From Doris montereyensis (taxonomy: Eukaryota; Mollusca; Gastropoda; Nudibranchia; Dorididae): a DNA stretch of 64,000 bases. The notes below the pieces were generated by a model that was given only the letters and a program-made list of their open reading frames with translations, was not told the origin of the DNA and did no database searches. Position numbers and translations under genes: made by a program. Where the stretch lies: assembly GCA_037039925.1 (NCBI GenBank), contig JAXRKP010001141.1, positions 1 to 64,000 on the forward strand, written 5' to 3'. Positions 27,116 to 35,000 of this stretch are shown here, one piece after another. Each line of letters opens with the position of its first letter. Position 1 is the stretch's first letter.

Positions 27116-30100
27116 AAATTTGATAGAATACATAGAAATACATGTAGGCCTAGATCTACATGAAACCATGACAGTAGCCTATAAAATGTTCACAACAATC
27201 AACATTGTGACTTAACGTTCTAAATGATAAATAATAGATCTAGAATATAAGTAGTTTAATGTAGCTGTGGTTAGTGGTCGCAGAAGGAGCAGAAGCAGGA
27301 AGTAGATATAATGATTAATAATTTACTAATCGGATATTATCAGAACTGCTTGAAGTTGAAGTAAGACGACAAGAGTGCATGAATTATATAGACTATAGCC
27401 GGTGCCATGTAGCCTAATAGATTATTCAATATAGAACAACAAACAGTAATAGGTCTATATCTAGGCCTTGAGTGATAAACAAAAAACAAAGACAAGGCTT
27501 ACCTTCAAATTCGCATGGTGATCTTTAACCCTCTTGCTAGCGCTATTAGTATGGGCAGTCTTTGATCCTTCCATGACCCCGTCACCAAAATGGAACGAAA
27601 CTACATACCCATTGTTGTACAAGTATAGTTTGTAGCGATTTTCTCTTCTTGATATGGAGTTTTGTTAGCTTTAAAAATACTTCAACAGCGACGTGATTGA
27701 TAGGTCGCCATCTTGGTTCATTGTTTAGAACCAGAGACGATGTTGTCAAGGTTGTGTGACGTCACGGCTTTTGAGCCCTATAATAAATTACCGGTACCAA
27801 TAAAGATAATACCCATGGCTGAAATGTTGTTAAAATGTAACAAATTACACAATAGGAAAATTGTTTTGTTCTTTCCCTTTGATATTCATGGATGCCTATC
27901 ACGTGTGCAGGTTATTTAAAGTAACAAGTATTATGGATAATGCGAGTAAACGAAAAAGGAAGTATACAAAAGAGCGAAGTGAGTATCATTTTGTCTGTCT
28001 GCCCAATCCATTTGTTTCTGAGATGGCTAGTAGTAGTGCTGTTGGATCTCCTGTGACAAAGAAGGCACGTGTCAACTGACAAAAGTTTGTGAATTTCATG
28101 CAACTGTGTGGTGTTTTTCCCAAACGAGCGTTATGTCCAAACTGTGCGTGAAAATTAACGAGCGTGACAAAAGAGAAGACACAATCTACACACTCTAGTC
28201 ACACGAGACCCAAGCACTTTGCTCTCGATCTCGGTGAGTACATGTGGCGCAGAAAGCAGCCTGTCCAAAAGGAGATATTCTTGAATCTCCTTCAAGATAT
28301 AGGACAGGTTTACCCAGGGCCGGACATCTGAAGGTGTGCAAAATATGTTCTATTGCTAACTATCCATCAACCATCCCCTACCCTGCTCCCTTAACCTGAC
28401 ACATAAGCTCCCACTGAACGACCCCACCCCCTCCCCCCAGCACGCGAGGCAAGCGTAGGCTGCCAGCAAAACGCATAGCAATAGTTTTGTTGCTAGGGGT
28501 GAAAATATGTGTTTTATTGTTAACCATCTATCAACCATCCCTTAACCTGACACATAAGCTCCACCTCAACGACCCCCCCCCACCCCCACAAACCTGCTAC
28601 CCCCGCCCCAACCCCATATCTGAGGCAAGCATGTTGCCGGGGAAATGCATAGCAAGAGCTTTCTTGCTAGGCATTCCGTAGAGTTTAAGCAGGGGAAAAA
28701 TCTTAAATTTTTGGTTGCCGACAGTGAAACCAGTGAGAAAGAAAGAAGATGGCCGCTGTGTGCAGGCTGTAGACTGTATTTTCTCTAGGGATTATTGTAT
28801 CTAAAAAATATTTTTTTACATTGAAATATGTGCGAGAATAATGTGTAAAGATGGTTTGATAAGAATTATCTTTACTATATATTGAATTAAAGTGACGAGC
28901 GGGGAAAAAAACAATAACCCGATCATGGAAGTCCTACCCACAACTAATCTAGCATTAAACCTTCATTTCCATTGTCACATTTCCTATCTGTAGATAGATG
29001 TAGATTTAGCACAGCGTACAAAACTCATCCCTCTTAGTTGGCCGACGGGGTCATGCTGACCGAGGTCAGCAAAGGCCGCTAGGTAGCGTTCACTCCCTGT
29101 TAGCTTTGCCGCACTTAACAGTAATTTATAGGTCCAATTAATCAGTTATTATCTGGCTAAGATAGCCATCGACAGTAAATGTGAATGCTTCCCCAACTTT
29201 AAAGAGAGTGCTGCGATATAGACTGATGAAAGAAAATTATCAAGAAGCATTTCGTTTCCACACAAACTAGGCCCCAATTAGGTCCATTATTTCAGTACAA
29301 TAACAGACATAGAGTATTAAGTAAAACACTTTAACACAAAACCTACAAGGCGAATGCCATCATACTTTCACAAAGAAGGACAATACATACAGGTATGTGT
29401 TAACAAAAAGAAAATTTTGCGGTCATCAGTATGAACAGAACAATACCGATTTTTTTTAGTACTCCAAAAATGAGACTAACGGGAACAAACAATATCATCG
29501 AAGGAGTAACTCTTACAACACAATGAAATAAGATGATACTTGCAGGTAGATCTGCGTGCATTAACCAGGAGGCTATTGTCTAGTATTTGTGCATTCATTA
29601 TAATGAAATTCATTCTGATTTGTGAGTTTATAATGCCTCGTTCTCGTCTCTATCCTTGCAATTGACTAGTGACAGCTTTCCGTTCCCTGTTCACCCAGCC
29701 CAAATTTGTACTGTCGTATATGTGGGGTGCAATGGTGCTCTAAAATGATAAATGCTGTTTTGGGATGGTTTTGTTTGGAAAGCTTTGTCTATACCTGCTC
29801 ATGTATGTGTCTCTATCCTGTTGAATGTCATTAATTGAATTTTCATCAATTGTCTTTGAGTGTGAATTGCTTTGTGACTTTACTAAGTGTTTTGTTGATA
29901 TTGATGAAAACCAACGCGATCATGTGTGCTTCATCAATAAATAAATCGGGCAATGTGTACATGTCATTATCTGTGTGACGATTGTTTGCGTAAGATCTGT
30001 GTAAACTTTTTCTTGTTACAAGCATTTATGACAGTGTTTGCCAATAAAAGTTCGACTGGTATGCTTGTGATGTGATTCTGTGTTTGGAAAGAAAGGATGT

Positions 30101-31040
30101 TGCAATGGAACCCGACCTAAGTGTGAGTTTTTCATATATATATGTTATTTGTGATAATTTATGCTTTAAATGAGAATTTCTGATTCTCCAGGGTGTGATC
30201 CATGCTAGATTTATTTGAAAAAAAATAAGAGGGGTCAATAAAAATCAATTGGGTGAATAAGGAAAATCGGTTAAAAATGATTTACACTCAAGGGAAACAC
30301 ATTGCATGTGTACTTAACTCAGGCAAAAAGGGAGCAGGTGGAGGAAGAACGTTATAACTTTGTAATGGTTTGTGACGGCAAATTAATTTTTAATAGCCTA
30401 CACAATGAAGTGCGATGAATCTTTAAAATAAACTCATTTTCGTTAACTATGTCTGTAATTTTTTAGCAATTAGATAAAATATAATAGCCAAAGCAAAACA
30501 AAAACCATACAAAGATTTATTAAAATGTTTTTATCAGACATGTCAATAATCCAAGGGAGAAATGATACTTTCACAGAGAACAGACAAGAAGTTGATGCTG
30601 TAGACCTACTAGAAACAAAAGGCTGAGACAATCAGTGTGAGAGAAGCGATGTTATAATGAGATAAAACAGCGCATTCTTTTATAAAAAATCTCAACGGGG
30701 CGATCAGCTACCCAGGAATCCAGCTGACTGTGCTTGGCCCCTGACAGGTGAGCACACGTGAGTAATTAAAATGAGTTTTGCCGGCCACAACAAAGAGGAA
30801 CAATTTGCTAATTCGACGCTGTGCTAGATCTAGGTGCCACTAGATCTAGAGATAGGTTCTATATATCTAAACTATAAACTATAGACTATAAACAAGAAGC
30901 CATACTACATTACCATAAAATATAATACTGATAATGCCTACCTGAGAGGGGCTAACACTAACATTTCCATGGCCTCTAAATATGACAGATGCATGTCCAG
31001 TTGTCTGGGACCGAAGAAAGTGCCTTAAAATGAGAGCCAT
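7599..31040 (-). CDS. COX15: COX15, heme A synthase (10 exons, frame disturbed)
   Basis: Heme A synthase of the mitochondrial inner membrane oxidises the C8 methyl of heme O to the formyl group of heme A for cytochrome c oxidase. Ten exons, in coding order: 31040-30942, 22274-22164, 21649-21525, 17769-17650, 16601-16410, 13920-13753, 12075-11994, 11212-11058, 8635-8525, 7729-7599. All have GT-AG borders; about 1.29 kb coding, close to the usual family length of about 410 residues. The four family histidine regions are visible: [19 protein letters not shown] and SHQSGS. Exon 1 encodes a basic, hydrophobic start ([11 protein letters not shown]) that suits a mitochondrial presequence. Conserved peptide lies out of the splice-consistent frame in exon 3, in part of exon 5 and at the end of exon 10. 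Identity is certain; whether this copy is intact, a pseudogene or affected by assembly indels is open. It faces CUTC head to head. Confidence 0.92.
7730..8524 (-). other. COX15 intron 9
   Basis: AT-rich; nothing beyond splice signals and short homopolymers. Confidence 0.6.
8525..8635 (-). CDS. COX15: COX15 exon 9
   Basis: 37 codons in phase 0, acceptor TATAACAG, donor GTAGAG. Encodes a membrane helix pair: [13 protein letters not shown], then [15 protein letters not shown], which joins directly to [13 protein letters not shown] of exon 10. The sequence is variable in the family, but position, phase and hydrophobicity fit. Confidence 0.85.
9240..10570 (-). pseudogene. RTE-like LINE, reverse transcriptase to 3' tail, in COX15 intron 8
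   Basis: Minus strand. RT begins near 10553 with [20 protein letters not shown], then [14 protein letters not shown] and [20 protein letters not shown], typical of RTE/BovB-type reverse transcriptases. Further downstream are remnants of the DLKKAFDTV segment and, at 9704-9510, [14 protein letters not shown] and [12 protein letters not shown], the RT C-terminal region of this clade. The element ends near 9240 in a GAAA repeat tail, the usual RTE ending. Multiple stops and shifts make it dead. Same orientation as COX15. Confidence 0.85.
10618..10805 (+). mobile_element. Inverted 5' leader of the same LINE family
   Basis: Plus-strand segment matching the leader at 18690-18900 and 43770-44045: repeated CCAAAGGCTAAGG-GAGTTAACCCTGACAG units followed by GCAGCCCCACCATCTACCTA and GTGGGCTAATCCCCTGCTTA. 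It abuts the minus-strand RT fragment in inverted orientation, the layout expected from a twin-primed, 5'-inverted insertion. Confidence 0.7.
11058..11212 (-). CDS. COX15: COX15 exon 8
   Basis: 155 bp, acceptor TATTGCAG, donor GTTAGA. Encodes [40 protein letters not shown] and [14 protein letters not shown] holds a conserved His of the second heme site. This is the clearest diagnostic exon of heme A synthase in the window. Confidence 0.97.
11213..11993 (-). other. COX15 intron 7
   Basis: Holds an open plus-strand frame at 11530-11808 ([18 protein letters not shown], with Cys-rich CILCTC) that I cannot assign; it may be a remnant of an element. No other structure. Confidence 0.4.
11994..12075 (-). 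CDS. COX15: COX15 exon 7
   Basis: 82 bp, acceptor TATGTCAG, donor GTGGGT. Encodes the loop and helix [20 protein letters not shown]; the last Gly codon is split with exon 8. Confidence 0.92.
12190..12500 (-). repeat. Dispersed repeat family C, copy 1
   Basis: Shares GTGCTGTGAGTTT, TTGGCCCA, GTCACAACGTTG-like and GGGGGATAAATG blocks, and the end GTGAGCCTGCACTTG, with 13212-13435. Probably a SINE; orientation is inferred from the AT/A-rich end and is uncertain. Confidence 0.5.
13212..13435 (-). repeat. Dispersed repeat family C, copy 2
   Basis: Diverged copy of 12190-12500 with several internal deletions. The most conserved part is the GGGGGATAAATG...GTGAGCCTGCACTTG end. Confidence 0.5.
13540..15250. 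repeat. Cluster of dispersed repeat family D around COX15 exon 6
   Basis: Four partial copies at about 13500-13650, 14340-14460, 15010-15125 and 15130-15250. Each shows a GTGATCTCAG or GTGGGCTCAGGGTGAATT block, then AAACAGCAAGATGAAAA, then a GGACCTACCA-like end. Further copies lie at 24475-24600 and, weaker, at 5100-5290. Exon 6 of COX15 (13753-13920) lies between copies 1 and 2 and is not part of the repeat. Confidence 0.6.
13753..13920 (-). CDS. COX15: COX15 exon 6
   Basis: 168 bp, phase 0 at both ends, donor GTAGGA. Encodes [12 protein letters not shown], then [19 protein letters not shown], including the conserved His of YRLAAHLG that pairs with the His in HRMWGR in the first heme site of the family. 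Confidence 0.95.
15465..16110. mobile_element. LINE 3' end nested in SINE-like family E
   Basis: 15775-16015 on the minus strand is the 3' end of the RTE-like LINE: the RT tail [12 protein letters not shown] region and a terminal GAAA run at 15789-15804, matching 9240-9460. It is flanked by family E pieces at 15465-15745 and 16020-16110 that continue across it (compare the uninterrupted copy at 47875-48060). So the LINE fragment appears inserted into an older family E copy. Confidence 0.55.
16410..16601 (-). CDS. COX15: COX15 exon 5 (one-base loss in a T run)
   Basis: 192 bp, acceptor CCCACAG, donor GTAAGT. The first part encodes [20 protein letters not shown] with the heme-ligand His in GHRMWGR. 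The second part encodes [19 protein letters not shown] and GLLGFQ. The two parts are in different frames, joined at CTTTCTTTG (about 16482-16490): one T fewer than needed to keep VF-L-LPALYF in frame. The exon is one base short of the phase expected between exons 4 and 6. Confidence 0.92.
16862..17110 (-). mobile_element. tRNA-derived SINE, family B, copy in COX15 intron 4
   Basis: On the minus strand the head reads TAGCCTAGTGGTCAGGCTGC with a degenerate B box. The body holds the TCCTGTCCAGGAGGTGATG block shared with 18110-18325 and 41641-41935. Confidence 0.65.
17650..17769 (-). CDS. COX15: COX15 exon 4
   Basis: 120 bp, acceptor TTTCAAG, donor GTAGTA. Encodes [20 protein letters not shown] followed by [19 protein letters not shown], one of the most conserved stretches of the family (intermembrane loop after helix 1). 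Split codons at both ends match the flanking exons. Confidence 0.95.
18068..18325 (-). mobile_element. SINE family B copy with adjacent poly-G
   Basis: Minus-strand copy of the family seen at 41641-41935: TCCTGTCCAGGAGGTGATTA and the GGCCATACTGGCC-type end at 18121-18135. It is bordered on its 3' side by a G run at about 18075-18091. Confidence 0.6.
18640..20480 (+). pseudogene. RTE-like LINE, leader plus endonuclease, truncated before RT
   Basis: Lies in COX15 intron 3 on the opposite strand. The leader (18640-18900) has two units of a ~63 bp repeat. The endonuclease domain starts [20 protein letters not shown], then [36 protein letters not shown] and a degraded SDHHLV-like site near 19695-19715, in the order of APE-type LINE endonucleases. 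A linker [18 protein letters not shown] and [16 protein letters not shown] follows, ending with [17 protein letters not shown] just where RT should begin. At least four frame changes; not functional. Sequence after 20480 is unrelated. Confidence 0.85.
20517..20640. repeat. Short tandem duplication
   Basis: GCTTTATTGGTGGCATCAT occurs at 20531 and again at 20601, each followed by related sequence with CAGAAATTCA. Lies directly after the truncated LINE, so it may mark the truncation or insertion scar. Confidence 0.6.
21525..21649 (-). CDS. COX15: COX15 exon 3 (first transmembrane region, frame-disturbed)
   Basis: The conserved reading frame gives [16 protein letters not shown] and then FGAVILG, the start of the first membrane helix of heme A synthase. 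The expected continuation GVTRL, ending at CG before donor GTTAGT, lies in a different frame. The exon is 125 bp, which keeps neighbouring exons in phase. So the splice-consistent frame has no stop but does not encode the conserved helix; the conserved peptide sits between two compensating shifts. Confidence 0.85.
22164..22274 (-). CDS. COX15: COX15 exon 2 (variable N-terminal region)
   Basis: 111 bp between acceptor TTTTCAG and donor GTGAGT, open in phase 0 and closed by stops in the other two frames. Encodes [11 protein letters not shown]...SHLKKSG...GLKL. This region is poorly conserved in COX15. The CPNC pair is curious but not by itself a domain. Confidence 0.65.
22275..27480 (-). other. 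COX15 intron 1, 3' half
   Basis: Long AT-rich stretch. It contains a TAAATGTAGATCTAAGCCGAT block at 23264, shared with 49082; a family D copy at 24475-24600; a family E head at 26445-26515; and loose AAT/ACT trinucleotide tracts at 26825-26940 and 27010-27115. No exon is seen. Confidence 0.6.
27503..27574 (-). CDS. Candidate alternative first exon inside COX15 intron 1
   Basis: Minus-strand ATG (27574-27572) opens 24 codons, [20 protein letters not shown] followed by ANLK, ending at a strong donor GTAAGC in phase 0, the same phase as COX15 exon 1. Upstream on the same strand are AAGATGGCGAC (27714-27704) and the palindrome TGACGTCA (27764-27757), typical proximal promoter elements. It could splice to COX15 exon 2 and give a product without the targeting-like peptide, or start another gene. 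No homology supports it. Confidence 0.35.
27704..27764 (-). promoter_or_regulatory. CRE-like palindrome plus YY1-like motif
   Basis: TGACGTCA (27757-27764) is the perfect cyclic-AMP response element core. AAGATGGCGAC (minus strand, 27714-27704) matches the YY1 core found near transcription starts. The pair lies about 130-190 bp upstream of the candidate exon at 27503-27574. Confidence 0.4.
27932..28331 (+). pseudogene. Internally deleted transposase remnant (ISXO2/Merlin-like guess)
   Basis: The plus strand encodes [20 protein letters not shown] with a nuclear-signal-like basic start, then KKARVN and a stop. In the same region follow a CPNC pair, [31 protein letters not shown] and a stop. 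A CPxC pair, then EYMWRR and a C-terminal LL-x-I-x-x-x-YP resemble the ends of ISXO2-type (Merlin) transposases with the catalytic middle missing. I am not certain of the family. Confidence 0.35.
28335..28680. repeat. Diverged tandem duplication of about 155 bp
   Basis: Two copies begin AAAATATGT at about 28338 and 28492. Each continues through CCATC-ATCAACCATCCC, TTAACCTGACACATAAGCTC and a C-rich stretch to GAGGCAAGC. The second copy has longer poly-C. Confidence 0.75.
28681..30941 (-). other. COX15 intron 1, 5' half
   Basis: AT-rich. AAGAAGATGGCCGC at 28746-28759 is another YY1-like site. TGCTGACCGAGGTCAGCA at 29053-29070 is a near-perfect inverted repeat. No exon or transposon protein is seen. 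Confidence 0.5.
30942..31040 (-). CDS. COX15: COX15 exon 1 (presequence)
   Basis: 33 codons from ATG 31040-31038 to CAG, then donor GTAGGC; phase 0 end. The peptide starts [12 protein letters not shown], has several Arg and no acidic residue in its first 20 positions, and looks like a mitochondrial targeting peptide. The next in-frame upstream codon that could start is a TTG, so the ATG is preferred. Assignment to COX15 rests on strand, phase match with exon 2 and the targeting-like sequence, not on direct similarity. Confidence 0.65.
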
Positions 31041-31924
31041 GTTTCTTATTTGTTCGCTGGGTGTCAACTAGTACAGAAATTGTTTTTCCTTCTAGTCTAC
31101 TGTACTTTGAGTGTTCAATGACACTTTGTCAGCCAGACGTGCCGACAGTCTTGTGTAAAACTTATGTAAATTAAATATAAGAGTAACTTCCCTTGTCTTC
31201 CAAATGGGACTTTCCGTTGTAAAGAATGGAAACGAAGATTTTCCAATGTGGCTGAGAAAGAGAAAGTAGACCTTGGATGCTACTGTAGGTATTCAATCTC
31301 CAACGTCAGCCTTCCCACATATATGAGGCTTTGAATACTTTGATATAAATCAAATAGAAGCTGATTCTGCAATCTGAATCCTTGACTCATAGATCTAGAT
31401 ATATAGATCTATCTAATCTAGATATTTCCTCTAGAGAATCTCCAGCGTAGAACTTAGTTTTAGTTTGGAACTAAGAGTAAGAACTAGAATATTAGATCTA
31501 GATCCTGAGTTATGTCTGGATATCTGATATATATTATGCACATGATGTATTATGAGAATACTCACTGAGATCTAGAAAATAATGATGATGATGTACATTC
31601 CCCTTTACTTTTTCGAAGTGACTATTCGAGTATTCACCATTAATGGCGATTACCCAAGAATTAAAAAATGCTATTCCACAGTAGTATCGTAAGTACAGTC
31701 ATATATGCTAAGGACGAATTGAAGATCATTTCGCCAATTTCGGTTCTCGAGTTCGTGCTCTTGATAAGCTGCTTTAGGCATGCTCTCTCTCTCTTTCTAT
31801 TTCTGTTTATTAATCAGCAGAGGTCTATCCCGCAGATGAGTGTCATGTGTGTGTGTGTGTGTTTCTATCTTTCTCGGTCTTGTGTTTCTCTCTTTTCTCT
31901 TTCCCATTCTAGTGGGTATTTGAT

Positions 31925-32090
31925 TTGTTTGTTTTGATTTACAATACATACATCCACAACTAGGGTGATCTCTGGTTTTTTGGTAGGATTTTTAATTTTC
32001 CCCAGCAGCCAAGGGATCTTTAACGGGCACAGAGTGTTGTGATCTGCACATGGGATCTCCTTTTTATCGTCTGTCTCTGATGGCATTTAA
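31925..32090 (-). mobile_element. SINE family A, 3' half
   Basis: The minus strand carries the block GTTAAAGATCCCTTGG and the tail end with TAGTTGTGGATGTATG. The tRNA head is missing here; a head fragment in the same orientation lies at 33664-33742. Confidence 0.65.
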
Positions 32091-32436
32091 ACAAATAATA
32101 ATAAATCTTTATTGTCCTTTTCAGGCAATTCATGTTAGGTTCACATAAATCATTTTACATTTCACAATCCACATAACAAAGCGAACTAAGAATGATAATA
32201 ATAACGATGGTAAAAAACAACAAAGATAGCAATGACAACAACAAAAGTTAATCATAATAATAGTGGTGAACATAGAAGCCGCAGAAGTAGTACTAGCATT
32301 CATAATATTTCTAGTAGTTGCCAACATTATAATAGATGATGATAAACAGACAAAAATATCATAATAATATTTATAAGTAAAAGTAGATACAGAAAATAAT
32401 TACATAATTTGAGGATTTACATTTCCTCTCCTTCTC

Positions 32437-32581
<145 letters not shown>

Positions 32582-32814
32582 AGCATTCCATCATCAACCA
32601 AGACATCCATGATAATGATATTATAATATTGTCAATGTTCTACAGAGAGGCAACTTAGTAACAGCAATAGATGTGCATTGTCTTATCAGATTTACTAGTC
32701 ATGTGTTAGATCAATAGGAAATATTTTGACTTATAATTTTACTTCATTTGCTTGTTTTGACATTACAGTATTGATATATTTTATGCTGTAGGGAACAAAT
32801 GTAGCTTTATGTCG

Positions 32815-33690
32815 GTTGGTTCTACACCGAGATTCTTATATCTCTTGCCGGATGGAAGTAACATAAATTCACTGTTCAGAGGGTGTTTTACTTCATCAAT
32901 AATTGAAAGGGATTTTCTTTTCTACAGCTTTTTTATAGCACTGCTCCACGCTTTGCAATTTCTTATTGACTATATTTCCTGATTCTTTTACCAATCTTTG
33001 TAACTTATTTTTGTGCCTTACACCACACCCTCCATACCACACAGTAATGCCAAAAGTTATGATACTCAACAATAACGATTGAAATATTTGTTTCATGGTA
33101 CTTTTGCTTGTACCAAAGACTCGTAATTTTCTGAGAATGTACAACCGCTGTGAAGCTTTCTTAATGATATTTTCTACATGAATATTGAAAGTTAGAGAGT
33201 TGTTGATTAAAACTCCAAGATACTTAAATTCTTCGACTATTTCAACGTCTTGGAGATGTATTTCAACTCGCTTTATATCTTTGGTAATGCATTTTGAATT
33301 TAAAATTTGCTCTTTTGTTTTTAACGCATTGAGCTGCAGATCATTTTGTACACACCAACTTTTGAAATTTTCGATTTGATCAAAGCAGTGAGCGTCCAAT
33401 TCATTGTAATTCAGGAGACCCAAAATTGCTGTATCATCTGCGTATTTGATAATCACACATTTTTCATTATTTGGGACACAGTCGTTTGTTTATAAAATGT
33501 ACAGTAACGGTGAGCTGACACATCCTTGTGTGCAACCGTTTGACAGAGTTCTAGTAGAAGAACAATTTGACTTCATTTTTACACACTGGGGTCTTTCTAG
33601 AAGGAAGTTGTCATACCAATCAATCAGGTGGGAGATTTTACTCAACAAAACTTGAGAACATGTTTTCAACCGCCGGTAGGGCTTGAACCC
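32815..33690 (-). pseudogene. Non-LTR reverse transcriptase fragment, second LINE family
   Basis: Minus strand. The RT core is readable: GCTQGCVSSPLLYIL (variant of G-x-x-QGxxxSPxLF), then YADDTAILG with the catalytic Asp pair, then LNALKTKE and FKYLGVLINNSLTFN, all in jockey/CR1/L2-type order. A C-terminal remnant with NSEFMLLPSGKRYKN lies at 32830-32885 after a frame change. No endonuclease is present: 5'-truncated. Distinct from the RTE-like family elsewhere in the window. Confidence 0.85.
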
Positions 33691-33742
33691 CAACCCTTGT
33701 GTTGAGAGGCCAACACCTTGCTTCTAGACTACTGAGTCCCCC
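33664..33742 (-). mobile_element. SINE family A, tRNA-like head fragment
   Basis: Minus-strand head with A-box-like TAGTCTAGAAGC and B-box GGGGTTCAAGCCC. Together with 31925-32090 it makes one SINE whose two parts are 1.57 kb apart. Confidence 0.65.
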
Positions 33743-33822
33743 ACTCTCATGGGAGGTTGATGGGTACAACTGGTAGGTCGTGCTGCTTTCCTTTTTTCAT
33801 TTATCTATCATCTTGCTCTCTC

Positions 33823-33825
<3 letters not shown>

Positions 33826-33882
<57 letters not shown>
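33826..33882. repeat. CT microsatellite
   Basis: Short (CT)n tract just before the purine-rich minisatellite. Confidence 0.95.
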
Positions 33883-33884
<2 letters not shown>

Positions 33885-34019
33885 TGTCTCCTGCTCTCTC
33901 TTTCTCTCTCACGGCATTACTTATTAATATTCATTGTTCAAGAAAATGACTGTCGTTGGCAGATGAATGAGCTTGCTATACTGTAACCTCATGAAGGCCA
34001 TTCCAATGTCAGCTGTGTA

Positions 34020-34715
34020 GAAGAAGAGACAGAGGGGAAGGGGGGAGCACATTGCAGATTGAGAAAGATAAGAAGAAGAAAGAGAAGGTGGAGCACACAG
34101 CAGATTGAGAAAGATAGGAAGGAGAGAAAGGGGGAACACACAGCAAATTGAGAAAGATAGGAAGGAGGGGGGGGGGGGAAACACACAACAGATTGAGAAA
34201 AATAGGAGGGAGAGAGGGGGAGTGGGGGCACAAAGCAGACTGGGAAAGATATGAAGGAGAGAGAGGGGCGGGTGAGCACATATCAGACTGAGAAAGATAG
34301 AAAGGAGAAACTGAGGGGGAAACACACAGCAGATTGAGAAAGATAGGAAGGAGAGAGGGAGAGGGGGGGGGGCACACAGCAGATTGGGAAAGATAGGAAG
34401 GAGAGGGGGAGGGAAAGCACACAGCAGATTGAGAAAGATAGGAAGGAGAGGGGGAGGACACAGCAAATTGAGAAAGATAGGAAGGAGAGAGAGGAGAGGA
34501 TGGAGGGGGGCACACAGCAGATTGAGAAATATAGAAAGGAGGGAGAGGCGGAGCACACAGCAGATTGAGAAAGATAGGAAGGGGAGGGGCAGGGGAGCAC
34601 ACAACAGATTGAGAAGGAGAGAAAAGAGGGGGAAGAGAGCACACAGCAGATTGAGAAAGATAGGAGGGGAGCATGCAGCAGATTGAGAAAGATAGGAAGG
34701 AGAGAGAGAGGTGGG
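34020..34715. repeat. Purine-rich minisatellite, about 15 units of 40-50 bp
   Basis: Each unit holds CACACAGCAGATTGAGAAAG followed by ATAGGAAGGAGA and a variable G/A run. Core starts are near 34050, 34098, 34141, 34188, 34234, 34283, 34329, 34378, 34421, 34463, 34516, 34559, 34603, 34646 and 34678. Unit length varies with the G/A run. Reading frames through it (SFLSFSICCV repeats) have no coding value. Confidence 0.93.
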
Positions 34716-35000
34716 GGGATCGATGTTTCAATGAAATTATCGAAATCGGGTGGGAGGGGGGTTGTTATAGGGTATAAAAGTCCAATGACAACACGGTATT
34801 ACCAATAGATGTTGAAATTTAAAATGACTACCAAGTCTTCTATTTGTCATGAACCGGGATCACACTGCGGACCATCATTTATTATTACTGATGAATAATG
34901 AATAGTGCCAAGATCCAGTTATAGTTATAGCGAATAGTTTTGGCCTATTTTTTTATTAGTATAAAATCATTGTGTCTGTGCAACTGAATGGACATTAGAC
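34716..35000. other. Unique spacer between two minisatellites
   Basis: About 285 bp of unremarkable sequence between the purine minisatellite and the 39 bp array; no motif recognised. Confidence 0.6.

Noticed and set aside
29053..29070. Maf recognition element TGCTGAC...GTCAGCA
   Set aside because: Near-palindrome with the wrong half-site spacing and no promoter context; left as a note in the intron entry.
33924..34731. Minus-strand frames of 100-240 codons with a repeated FLSFSICCV motif
   Set aside because: They follow the purine-rich minisatellite in several frames at once; no start context, splice sites or family resemblance.
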